DNA from: Trichomonas tenax
Taxonomy: Eukaryota > Parabasalia > Trichomonadida > Trichomonadidae
Assembly: GCA_023091735.1 (NCBI GenBank)
Contig: JALKBU010001436.1
Location: 1 to 11,082 of the forward strand
Reading direction: 5' to 3'
Length of the DNA stretch: 11,082 nucleotides
Part shown: in pieces, positions 1 through 7,442 of the stretch
How the letters are laid out: every line of letters begins with the position of its first letter
Position numbering within the stretch: position 1 is the stretch's first letter
Notes under the pieces: generated by a model
The model's database searches: none
What the model was told of the DNA's origin: nothing
What the model saw: only the letters and a program-made list of their open reading frames with translations
Made by a program: the position numbers and the translations under genes

Positions 1-546
1 TGTCGATTTTAGTGAAAACACCCGAAAAATGCTTATTTACTCCCGTAAATCCTCAAAATTCGACCTTATTCCTTATAGTTCCAGGTTCCAGTTCCAGGTT
101 AAGTATAATATCATTTTTTAAAATCAAATTTTGGTTCAGCTTTTTCTGATCAGCTTTTTCTAAAAATATACACATTATATAAAGTGATTTTAAATCAAGC
201 ATGGAACCCGGAAACCCGGAACCTTAGTGAAAACACTCGAAAAATGCTTATGCAGCGTTGCGGCTGACCCCCTTGGGGGGTCTTTACTCCCGTAAATCCT
301 CAAATCCACACCTCATTTACTCGAGTAAATCCCTAAAAATCAAACAATTTCACTAAATTCAAATTTTGGTTTAGCTTTTTCAGAAATGACCAAAAACTCA
401 CGAAAAATGCTTATGCCGCGTTGCGGCTGACCCCCTTGGGGGTCTTTACTCCCGTTTCTTCAGGGTTCCACACCTCATTTACTCCCGTAAACTCTCAAAA
501 TTTGAAGTTTTTCTTAATTTCAAAAGCTAAACCAAAATCCAAAAAT
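1..546. repeat. Cluster of imperfect dispersed/tandem repeats with hairpins
   Basis: Non-coding stretch built from recurring short blocks. The imperfect palindrome TTTACTCCCGTAAA occurs at 36-49, 283-296 and 478-491, as the perfect variant TTTACTCGAGTAAA at 316-329, and truncated at 445-455. The block CGAAAAATGCTTA occurs at 23-35, 238-250 and 401-413. A sequence close to AAATTTTGGTTTAGCTTTTT occurs near 127 and 361, and again in inverted orientation near 518-541. A GTTCCAG-type heptamer array at about 77-100 is roughly inverted relative to the GGAACCC-type array at 202-223. The composition is patchy, with GC-rich islands in an AT-rich background. No open frame on the plus strand here looks like a protein. 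It is probably a dispersed repeat or decayed non-autonomous element; its family is not recognised. Confidence 0.75.
240..492 (+). repeat. Two direct copies of a ~90-bp repeat containing a GACCCCC/GGGGGTC hairpin
   Basis: Copy 1 (about 240-331) and copy 2 (about 402-492) share, in order, AAAATGCTTATGC, GCGTTGCGGCTGA, a C-run/G-run hairpin, TCTTTACTCCCGT, and TCCACACCTCATTTACTC. The hairpin of copy 2 (429-444) is GACCCCC, TT, GGGGGTC, a perfect 7-bp stem. In copy 1 (266-282) the G-run is one base longer. The copies are offset by about 162-163 bp and differ by scattered substitutions, so they are old duplicates. Confidence 0.8.
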
Positions 547-555
547 AACAACTGT

Positions 556-879
556 TTACGAGAAGTATTTTCTCATCATAAACCTAACTATTCCGTCAAT
601 CTTAATTCCTCTCATTATCTCAATAATTTTCTTCGTATTCTCGTATATTTCCTCATTTTCATATTTTATCAAAACCTCTGTACTTCGTATATAAATATAT
701 GGGTATTCTTGTTTATTTTTCCTTATCGTATTTTTCTTAATTATTCGTTCACTCTTCAAATCAAACCAAACATCATTCACAATTTTCTTATTAAATAATT
801 TTGAAATCTTCCTCGCTGTTTGCGGCAAATCCGTTAAATACGATTTCTTGAATCCACAATGCGTTCCTTCTACTTCCAT
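556..879 (-). CDS. Hypothetical protein, 107 residues, possibly mobile-element derived and 3'-truncated
   Basis: The function is not recognised. The ORF starts at ATG 879-877 on the minus strand and ends with RKYFS and a stop at the edge of the left repeat cluster, so the C-terminus may have been cut off by the repeat. The composition is protein-like, with mixed charged and hydrophobic residues and W and C present, unlike the low-complexity plus-strand frame it overlaps. It has a basic stretch around residues 43-57 and a Glu/Lys/Ile-rich stretch around 68-90. The leader before the ATG closely matches that of the integrase-like ORF at 11047, which hints at an element origin. This is inference only; a chance ORF remains possible. 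Confidence 0.45.
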   Translation of the reverse strand: MEVEGTHCGFKKSYLTDLPQTARKISKLFNKKIVNDVWFDLKSERIIKKNTIRKNKQEYPYIYIRSTEVLIKYENEEIYENTKKIIEIMRGIKIDGIVRFMMRKYFS

Positions 880-898
880 TTACTTTATAATTAAAAAA
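877..898 (-). promoter_or_regulatory. Leader TTTTTAAT-n3-AAAGTAAATG, shared with the ORF starting at 11047
   Basis: On the minus strand, TTTTTAAT is followed after 3 nt by AAAGTAAATG, whose last three bases are the start codon. The same arrangement with a 2-nt gap precedes the integrase-like ORF at the right end. It lacks the TCA initiator seen at the host-type genes. A promoter role is inferred only from the similarity. Confidence 0.35.
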
Positions 899-996
899 TA
901 AATATTTTTAAAATTAAACTTAATTCTATTAAATGTCAAACGTGCCGAAATCTTAACGTGAAAACATCACGAGATCATTAAAATTTCTTCATTTAT

Positions 997-1048
997 GGGC
1001 ACAAGGCGAGCCAAGGGCTCGCTGGGCTGCCCCATTTGTGTGTGTGTG
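997..1048 (+). repeat. GC-rich hairpin followed by TG run, copy 1
   Basis: The stem GCGAGCC (1006-1012) pairs with GGCTCGC (1016-1022) across an AAG loop. An outer GGGC near 997-1000 can pair with GCCC near 1029-1032. After a 14-nt spacer a (TG)6 run follows at 1037-1048. The GC content is strikingly high for this neighbourhood. Confidence 0.7.
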
Positions 1049-1106
1049 CAGGCCCCTTCGGTAAAACAACCCCCATATCGTTTGCCACTTTAGCTTTAAG
1101 GTGTGG

Positions 1107-1128
1107 AAATAAAGCCCCCACTTTATTT
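1107..1128. repeat. Inverted repeat AAATAAAG / CTTTATTT
   Basis: A perfect 8-bp inverted repeat, AAATAAAG (1107-1114) and CTTTATTT (1121-1128), with a CCCCCA loop. It lies between the two GC-hairpin/TG modules and may be part of the same element. No coding content was seen around it. Confidence 0.6.
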
Positions 1129-1151
1129 TGGGGTCATGAATCGTAAATTAG

Positions 1152-1202
1152 ATCCGCCGCGGAGGCGAGCTTGCTCGCCGGCATGCCGCCATATGTGTGT
1201 GT
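1152..1202 (+). repeat. GC-rich hairpin followed by TG run, copy 2
   Basis: GGCGAGC (1164-1170), TT, GCTCGCC (1173-1179) is a perfect 7-bp stem with a 2-nt loop. After a 14-nt spacer a TG run starts at 1194. Both the stem sequence and the stem-to-TG spacing match copy 1, so the two are duplicates of one module about 157-159 bp apart. Confidence 0.7.
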
Positions 1203-1478
1203 ACACTAGGTTGAACCTGCGTCGAAGCCAACAGCAACCAAATTAACTACTAAAAATTACTGTTTGAGCCTCCAATATGGAGTTGCACGAAAGTGTTCCA
1301 CAAAACGTCAGATTTTTTTCTTATATTTACATTACATTTGAAGAGGACTCTGTCACTTTTGTGGAAGTGTTTCATGTTGGACTTTAATTTGAAATGAAAC
1401 AACAAAACCTCACAATTAATTTTTCTCTTTATAAATCAACTATTTATGCTATTGTAAAATTGCTATTTTCGGTTATTT
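1203..1478. other. Gene-free stretch upstream of the beta-helix pseudogene
   Basis: AT-rich, with no convincing gene. A good initiator-like TCACTTTT lies at 1353-1360, but the next ATG (1374) opens only seven codons. A later ATG (1394) opens 38 hydrophobic-rich codons in the same frame as the beta-helix ORF, ending at TGA 1508-1510 with a further TAA at 1517-1519. Either could be a relic of an older start. Confidence 0.4.
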
Positions 1479-1484
1479 ACATTC
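1479..1484 (+). promoter_or_regulatory. Degenerate initiator (ACATTC) for the beta-helix gene
   Basis: ACATTC differs from the trichomonad initiator TCA+1YW only at the first base. The putative +1 A (1481) lies 11 nt before ATG 1492, the same spacing as in the intact genes at 2855 (10 nt) and 7443 (11 nt). This is moderate support only, because the motif is short. Confidence 0.35.
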
Positions 1485-1491
1485 TTCGATT

Positions 1492-2431
1492 ATGTTTTGG
1501 TTCTTTTTGAGTCTTTTAAAAGGCAATTCTTCTAAATGGAGGGACTTATACTGCAAAGCAGTCTCAAGCTGATTCATACAACATAACTAGGAGTGTTTTT
1601 ATTGGTATTGGAACTGTTGGATCTGGAACTGGCGGTGCAATTTATCTTTCTGGATCGAGTTATGATCTATTCGTAAATTACACGACTTTTATGAGATGCA
1701 AAGCCGCGGAAGGAGGCGCTATTTTCACAAGTAACAGAATTGTAATTTTAAATCGAGTTTGCGGCATCGAAAATTCAAATTCTAATGGGTATTATGGATA
1801 CTTTGCAAAGCTCAATGCATCGCAGTTCAATTCTTTCGAAATGTCCGCATATTCTAAAAACACAGGAGGATCTGCGAGTTATGGCCACTACAACTCTAAT
1901 TCTGAGATAAAGAACATCAATTCAACAGATAATTCCGGTATTCAGGAGTCCATGATTCTTATTTGTGGTAATTATCAAACAAATGCAACTTTTATTAATG
2001 GAATAAGAAATTCAGGAGCACGGCTCACTTTGAACTTATACAATTCAAAGAAGATTGTTACAACATACATAAACTATATTAATTCATCTGTATCTAAACG
2101 AGATCATTTGCAAATTCATTTGGTTAATGATGCAACAATAAGAAATTTAGTTTTCAAAGATAATCAAAACAGAAAGGCTTTTTCACTCATTAACAGAGAT
2201 TCAACTATCAACGTTTATGATAGCTATATTGATCCTCTATATACTTACAAAATAAACTCTATTGATTCTCTAACACAAAATAGACAAACATCGGACTCAA
2301 ACAAAATGAAATTATTATCAACACCACAGTGCCATGACTTGAAGGATATTGTACCCAAAATAGAATCGGAAGTTTTTAAGCGAGTTGAGAATCAATATGC
2401 GGTATTCATATCTATATATTATGTCCCATGA
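1492..2431 (+). pseudogene. Pmp-like right-handed beta-helix surface protein, frameshifted near its 5' end
   Basis: The main frame is open from 1520 to the stop at 2429-2431, but its first ATG is only at 1691, in the middle of obvious coding sequence. Codons 1520-1690 encode GGAIYLSG, and EGGAIF follows just after 1691. Repeated GGA(I/L/V) motifs mark the Pmp-like beta-helix surface proteins that are amplified in trichomonads. The rest is rich in N, S, T, I and Y with recurrent short strands, as in a beta-helix. A separate frame from ATG 1492 begins MFWFFLSLLK, which looks like the start of a signal peptide; one base too many around 1516-1523 would explain the break. The C-terminus has no evident membrane span or cytoplasmic tail in frame, so it may also be truncated. 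A sequencing error at the frameshift is possible. It is probably a cell-surface protein remnant; ligand unknown. Confidence 0.6.
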
Positions 2432-2842
2432 TACACAATTTTTTTTTAGATATTTTCATGAAGTGATTTTAAGCATATTCCTCATTATGTGGTTTATACA
2501 TATTGTTCATATTCTATAGAATACATGTTTAGTCATTTTACTATCATTCTATTGTTGGAAACTTCGATCAACTTTGTATGAGTGTATTAAACGCATAAGT
2601 TAACTTGAAATATTTGATAATTCATGCTATATAAGGCTGCGAAGATCATTTAAACATCAATAAGATAATATATCGATTTTATTTAATATACTTCATGTAT
2701 TTCTAATGTACCTGAGATAGAAGAGTGAAATCTTTCATATAGAATGATAATTAATGAGTTTTGGAGAAGAAAAGAGTGGAGGAAGATTTTTGACAGTTTA
2801 CATGACAAAAACTATGACATAATTTAATAGATATATAAATTG
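2432..2842. other. Intergenic spacer
   Basis: AT-rich and without a supported gene. A 23-codon hydrophobic stretch (2448-2516) just after a poly-T run could be a frameshifted membrane span of the upstream beta-helix gene, but this is speculative. The right end leads into the initiator of the next gene. Confidence 0.5.
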
Positions 2843-2850
2843 TCACTTTT
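2843..2850 (+). promoter_or_regulatory. Trichomonad initiator TCACTTTT
   Basis: It matches the known trichomonad initiator TCA+1Y(T/A) exactly. The +1 A at 2845 lies 10 nt upstream of ATG 2855. This decides the start of the downstream gene: an in-frame extension upstream to 2840 has no ATG (TTG only) and would run through the initiator. Confidence 0.75.
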
Positions 2851-2854
2851 CAAA

Positions 2855-4942
2855 ATGAGCGAACCGTCTTTGGACGAAAATCCATGGATGGTTCCCATTT
2901 CTTCGTCTGATGCCGATCAGCAAATGAAGGCCTGTTTCGAGCGGATTCAGAAACATCGCTCAAAAATCGGACTTCTGCAGCGATTTTCGATCATTTGTCA
3001 GATTTATCCTCAATTACACGATAAAAAGGCGGAATATGATTTCATTCCTCTTCTTGAACAGGATCCGGATGTATCATCTGACTCAATTTTGCCGCAACAC
3101 GTTCAATTCATTTCGAAGCTTTACGAATTCGTTTCATATTCACCACACGATCTTACGAAAGTTACAATGAACGCAGCAAACACATTCACCCATGATGAAT
3201 TCTTAATTTTCGCTTGGTCAGTGATTCCTTCGTTGTTTGGCTTTTTCACGTTTGCAGAACATTGCTATTTGGCCTATCAGTTTTTCACAGTAATTTCAAC
3301 GACAGCAACAAAAGAAATTGCGAGAAAAATTATTGCCCCTTTTTTCAGATCATCAGCAACGTATTTATTCCACGAAAATATATTCAAAGACATGAGGTCG
3401 TTCTTCTGCAATGATGCGAGAACTGTGCGCAATTTTTCGAAATACGAACAAGAATATGCACAATATTTCTTCAATAGCTTCACAACACATCTCAACAAGA
3501 TACCAGTGTCACATTTCAATCTCATCAGATTCATGAGAAAGATAAATTGGAGTGCAGAAGAATTAGTGTTTTTTTTAATTCAAGATTGCTGTGTTCCGAT
3601 GATTGAAATGCTGTTAAAAGCGTCACCTTTCTCACATACACTGTCAATGTTTGAGAGTTTTGTGAAATTAGTTCCAGATCATTTTTTTCAACAAATTGAT
3701 TCGATAATATTCCGCGTTCAGTCAGTTTTCGAGATTCCCAGTGGTTTTTCAGGCTTCAATCACAGTTATATCGAATTTTTAGCTTCGCCAAATGATGCAA
3801 CGCTTCTAATTCGTGCAGCAAATAATGTCATTAAAATGCCGAAACTTATCACAATGATTATGACACCAAAGTACGCAGAATGTACTTTAACACTTCCAAT
3901 ATGGTTCAAGATATTCCCAAAACGCTTGTTCCAAGTTGATTCGAAGAAATTAAGGAATGTAATCTTTCCTGCCAATAAATTAGTTCAACAAGAGATTCCA
4001 CACATCGCAATATTCGACAGATGGTGGAGAAAATTAGAATCAGATGCTGCAGACATCAACACAAGTGTTTTGAAGTTATTGTATAAAGAGCCATTCAAGA
4101 ATTACTTGAAAGAAGAAGTTTCAGGAATCAATTTCGAGAATTATGTGAAAGTTCACGAAATGAATTCGATGAAGAATCGCGCAGAGAGGTTCGAAACATT
4201 TCTATCTATGCAGTTATCATTGACATCGGTCAAGAATTACGGCCGGCAAGTCAAAGATTTCTCGGCATTCGAAATCTTTATGATTTCGCGAAAGATTTTC
4301 ACATCTTTATTCCAGAGTCACAAGAAACCAAAAACATTGATTAATTATAACTTTGATGGTTATTCGAAGCTTTTTAAGGCTTCCTATCAATCAGCACAGT
4401 TCGCTTTCGCACTCAAGTACCAGTATTACCTTGATTCCATCTCCAAAAAGTACAAAGGGAGAGTTGCATCGATCGAGAAGCAGTGGGTGAAGATGATTGA
4501 AAGCGTCGAATATAACATGCTTCCAAAATGTCTTTGCGTCACTCCAAGAACAAAAGCTTTAGTCATCAACAAAGCCTACATCATGGCATCATCAACACTG
4601 AATGTTATTGGACACATTGAGTTTTCTATGCAGTTCTTTGTGATCATCGAATGCCTGAAACAGCTTGAAATTGTTTCTGGCTTCGATATTCACAATTTCG
4701 TTGAATTAGTCATTCACGCAATCAAGTCCTGCATTGCTCCAAACATTATATCAGCTCTTCTGTTCTTGAGTGGTGTCCTTCTCAATAGAAAGGACTTTTT
4801 GAGTGTCACTCCGAAGGAAGAACTCACGCTTTGGTACACTCTGATGGAAGGATTGCATAACTTTATCGGAGGAAACAGCGAACTCGAGAAAGCTTTCTAC
4901 CAACTCCATGATGACGTCAACATGGTTTTTTCTGATCTCTAA
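2855..4942 (+). CDS. Large helical protein of unknown function, 695 residues
   Basis: The start is the ATG 10 nt after a perfect initiator. I do not recognise a domain with confidence. The protein is intact and uninterrupted, rich in F, I, L, K and S, and predicted by eye to be almost entirely helical, like an armadillo/HEAT-type or GAP-like helical solenoid. It has an acidic, Ser-rich N-terminus (residues about 1-25), no signal peptide and no clear membrane span, so it is probably cytosolic. Hydrophobic, Phe-rich helices cluster around residues 110-160 and again around 595-650. The region around 470-560 is basic. Trichomonads have large families of such proteins, and some annotated members carry RasGAP- or VPS9-like domains, but I see no arginine-finger or VPS9 signature here. 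The coding sequence is less AT-rich than its spacers, as expected for an expressed gene. Existence is certain, function is not. Confidence 0.85.
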   Translation: MSEPSLDENPWMVPISSSDADQQMKACFERIQKHRSKIGLLQRFSIICQIYPQLHDKKAEYDFIPLLEQDPDVSSDSILPQHVQFISKLYEFVSYSPHDLTKVTMNAANTFTHDEFLIFAWSVIPSLFGFFTFAEHCYLAYQFFTVISTTATKEIARKIIAPFFRSSATYLFHENIFKDMRSFFCNDARTVRNFSKYEQEYAQYFFNSFTTHLNKIPVSHFNLIRFMRKINWSAEELVFFLIQDCCVPMIEMLLKASPFSHTLSMFESFVKLVPDHFFQQIDSIIFRVQSVFEIPSGFSGFNHSYIEFLASPNDATLLIRAANNVIKMPKLITMIMTPKYAECTLTLPIWFKIFPKRLFQVDSKKLRNVIFPANKLVQQEIPHIAIFDRWWRKLESDAADINTSVLKLLYKEPFKNYLKEEVSGINFENYVKVHEMNSMKNRAERFETFLSMQLSLTSVKNYGRQVKDFSAFEIFMISRKIFTSLFQSHKKPKTLINYNFDGYSKLFKASYQSAQFAFALKYQYYLDSISKKYKGRVASIEKQWVKMIESVEYNMLPKCLCVTPRTKALVINKAYIMASSTLNVIGHIEFSMQFFVIIECLKQLEIVSGFDIHNFVELVIHAIKSCIAPNIISALLFLSGVLLNRKDFLSVTPKEELTLWYTLMEGLHNFIGGNSELEKAFYQLHDDVNMVFSDL

Positions 4943-5453
4943 CTAAATAATATTATGTTTGTTTCTTTAATTTCATCAATTTTTTTATTATTAATTTCAA
5001 ACTTTATATTCTCAATTATATCAAACACTTTGAAAATTTGACCTATTACAAATTCAAACTCATAATTGCAGGTGAAGATTTTATTGATTTAAGTATTTCT
5101 TTCAAAATAACGAAAAACATTGTAATAATATTATAAATCACAGTAAGGCACTATATCCAATATATTATCACTTAACAACAATTAAATATTAATAAGATTA
5201 GATATCAGATAGGTAATAGATATAATAAAACTCACGTTCGACGAATATTCGTACAATTGAAGATATTGAACCATGAATTATATATCTAAAATTATAATTT
5301 AATTTTACAAAATTATCATATCCAATAAAAAAGCCATTTCTAGTTATATAGAATCATATAATTGGTTGAATTGAAGTTGCGCATAAGTGCAAAGATCAAT
5401 GAAAAGCTTTGGAAAGAAGAGTTTCCGAGAAATGAAAATTCTGACTCAAAAAG
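4943..5453. other. Intergenic spacer
   Basis: Strongly AT-rich, about 510 bp, with no ORF of note on either strand. A TAAA tetramer lies a few bases after the upstream stop, compatible with the trichomonad poly(A) signal. A TTG-initiated upstream extension of the SmG frame (5362-5463) is open but is not thought to be translated. Confidence 0.55.
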
Positions 5454-5461
5454 TCACACAA
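5454..5461 (+). promoter_or_regulatory. Trichomonad initiator TCACACAA
   Basis: It fits TCA+1Y(T/A), with +1 A at 5456, 8 nt before ATG 5464. This supports starting SmG at 5464, giving the canonical length, not at the upstream TTG. Confidence 0.65.
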
Positions 5462-5463
5462 AA

Positions 5464-5694
5464 ATGTCTGTTGTCTTGAACCAAGAACTTAAAAACCACC
5501 TTCAGAAGCAAATCCGCGTCACCCTCAATAAAGGAAGAGAGGCTATCGGCCTCCTCGTTGGCGTTGACCAGTCTATGAATATTTCGCTTAGAAGGGCTCA
5601 AATTACTTCTCCTTTCGATCCAAAGCCCATCGTTGTCGATTCCTGCGTTATTCGTGGTGCGAGTGTTCTCTCTTTCGAAGCTATTAACCACTAA
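5464..5694 (+). CDS. SNRPG: Small nuclear ribonucleoprotein G (SmG), spliceosomal core
   Basis: A 76-residue Sm-fold protein, the same length as SmG in other eukaryotes. The Sm1 motif covers about residues 16-47: a Gly in the KGRE turn (G24), G29, G33, and the conserved D35-x-x-M38-N39 that contacts the uridines of the snRNA Sm site. Sm2 is V62-I-R-G65 followed by a hydrophobic strand ending FEAI. Sm2 ending in an LEA-like strand, the MN pair and the short length favour SmG over LSm7, which is longer and usually has LN. SmG is one of seven proteins forming the ring around U1, U2, U4 and U5 snRNAs, assembled in the cytoplasm and acting in the nucleus. Trichomonads have few introns but keep a working spliceosome. 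The gene has its own initiator and no shared transcript with its neighbours. The start at 5464 rests on the initiator and on length. Confidence 0.88.
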   Translation: MSVVLNQELKNHLQKQIRVTLNKGREAIGLLVGVDQSMNISLRRAQITSPFDPKPIVVDSCVIRGASVLSFEAINH

Positions 5695-6009
5695 TTTCGA
5701 AAATTCAAATTTCAAATTGCTTGAAAAATCAAAAGAAAATCCAACAATCAAATACCATGATAAAACTGATTACAAATCCCAAGCATTTGAAAAATTGATA
5801 TTTTTTTTTATTATTTTACTATTATTATGTATTTAATGTACTACACTTGTAAATCATCTGTTTATTATATTCAAACTTACTCATTTTAAGTTTATTTTTA
5901 AAACATAATTTTCAATGCTTTAAATGCAAAAATAAATTAAAAACCAAGCTCTGCAAAGTGTGTAGGCAATGAAAAACAAATAAAATCGAAAATAGAAGTT
6001 TTATTTTTG
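5695..6009. other. Intergenic spacer
   Basis: About 315 bp of AT-rich sequence with homopolymer T and A runs. No gene was seen on either strand. Confidence 0.6.
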
Positions 6010-6017
6010 TCACTTTT
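6010..6017 (+). promoter_or_regulatory. Trichomonad initiator TCACTTTT
   Basis: The same octamer as the initiator of the 695-residue gene. The +1 A at 6012 gives a 23-nt leader to ATG 6035, slightly longer than at the other genes. Confidence 0.7.
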
Positions 6018-6034
6018 TCAAAAAACTAAAATCG

Positions 6035-7273
6035 ATGACAACAGCAATTCCTGAGACATTATCGCAAATCAACGATAGCACAATTTCTCCTGTTGGTTCC
6101 TCCACAATGAGGTACCAGTCAAATTTGCAGCAGGAAAACGTCGAATTAAAATTTAGAGTTGCGAATCTAGAAAGCAGAATAACGACGCTTTTGTCTGATG
6201 CATTGCTTTCTGATTCAAAAATACAGGATTTGATCGACGGTTTTCGATCGATTGACGAGTTAACGACGCAAGTTTCAAGATTAAAATCACAACTTGAAGA
6301 AGCAAATAACTTGAATAGATCACAGAAACAGTCAATTTTTGACCAGCAAGCGCAACTTGATGACTATCGCAGGCAAATTGCAGATCTAAGTTCAAAATTA
6401 GCGATTGAGAAATCTAAAAATACTTCTACAGATGAAAACACACAGATAATGCAAACAATGAAACTCGAAAACTCTAAATTAAAGCGTGAAATTTCCGCTC
6501 TCGAATCAAATAATGCTGAATTATCAATCGACAATATGAACTTGAAATCACAGCTCAAAGACTACGACAATGACCGCATAAGGTACGAAACAGAACTAAA
6601 TCAGTTAAGAACAACAAATACAGAGCTTAAAAACAGAGTTAACGTTTTACAAAACACGAACAATTCATTGTTGGCTGAGATTGAAGATCTCAAGAGAGAG
6701 TTGACATTAATGGACGCATCACAGTCAGTTCAACAACTTCAAGTAATGAATAAATATTATGAAAACGCGTTCAAAACAGTTCTGAACCGAACAAAGAACT
6801 TTGATTCACAATGCAAATCATTCGTTAACAATGTCACAAAAAAAATTACTTCTGTTTCTCAATCATTCGAAAATGTTCAAAAACAAAAGTTAGAGCAACT
6901 CAAGAAGCACATGGAAGACACAGACAAAGCCAGTATCGACACCGTTACACGTTTGACATCATTAATCGCAAGTTTATCGCAACTTGAAAAATTCAATATT
7001 CCAGACTCGAAATATTTATTAACACATCATGAAGCATTGACAGAATTCGAAAGCTCGGTTCAGACAGCCTATACAATCAACGAAAATAAGACAAAACAAG
7101 AAATCACACTGCTTCAACGTCAATTAAAGAAGTCATTGAACAGACCAAGCATTGTTTCTCCAGAGGTCGCTAATCTCGTCCACCAGATGCAACAACGCGT
7201 CCAACAGATGACGGATCGCATAGAAAGTGAGCATCACGCATTCATTAGTGCAATAGAATCAGCAATGTGCTGA
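6035..7273 (+). CDS. Coiled-coil protein, 412 residues
   Basis: Residues about 28-125 and 140-225 show long runs of heptad-like L/I spacing with E, K, Q, N and S between (for example LKSQLEEANNLN and LENSKLKREISALESN), typical of a parallel coiled coil. Residues 240-320 are helical with fewer heptads and contain one Cys (C260). A second coil covers about 345-400. The first 25 residues are Ser/Thr-rich, contain an SP pair and are probably disordered. There is no signal peptide, membrane span or catalytic motif. Such proteins in trichomonads are often cytoskeletal or Golgi/centrosomal scaffolds, but nothing here picks a specific role. The start fits the initiator 23 nt upstream. The gene is intact, and its specific identity is unknown. 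Confidence 0.85.
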   Translation: MTTAIPETLSQINDSTISPVGSSTMRYQSNLQQENVELKFRVANLESRITTLLSDALLSDSKIQDLIDGFRSIDELTTQVSRLKSQLEEANNLNRSQKQSIFDQQAQLDDYRRQIADLSSKLAIEKSKNTSTDENTQIMQTMKLENSKLKREISALESNNAELSIDNMNLKSQLKDYDNDRIRYETELNQLRTTNTELKNRVNVLQNTNNSLLAEIEDLKRELTLMDASQSVQQLQVMNKYYENAFKTVLNRTKNFDSQCKSFVNNVTKKITSVSQSFENVQKQKLEQLKKHMEDTDKASIDTVTRLTSLIASLSQLEKFNIPDSKYLLTHHEALTEFESSVQTAYTINENKTKQEITLLQRQLKKSLNRPSIVSPEVANLVHQMQQRVQQMTDRIESEHHAFISAIESAMC

Positions 7274-7429
7274 ACGCATATATTCATATAATATTGTTTA
7301 AATGCTATAAAAATTGTTCATTATATCAAATATATATAATTTTTGAATATTTTATCTCCGATTTTGAATTACAAAGCTTTTATCATTGAATAATCTTTGG
7401 TATAAAAAGATTAAATTAGAAGTTTTGAG

Positions 7430-7436
7430 TCATTAA
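7430..7436 (+). promoter_or_regulatory. Trichomonad initiator TCATTAA
   Basis: It fits TCA+1Y(T/A), with +1 A at 7432, 11 nt before ATG 7443. Confidence 0.65.
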
Positions 7437-7442
7437 TTGTGA

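Noticed and set aside
421..798. Plus-strand 125-codon ORF
   Set aside because: It starts inside a hairpin repeat, is low-complexity (F, I, L, N, S) and is antisense to the better minus-strand ORF at 556-879.
1203..1260. Possible tRNA-like GGTTGAACC segment
   Set aside because: No acceptor stem, D-arm or anticodon arm can be paired around it.
1353..1376. TCACTTTT as promoter of the beta-helix gene
   Set aside because: The next ATG (1374) opens only seven codons and is in neither useful frame; the start at 1492 has better support.
5362..5463. N-terminal extension of SmG
   Set aside because: It begins at TTG, runs through the initiator and would make the protein longer than any usual SmG.
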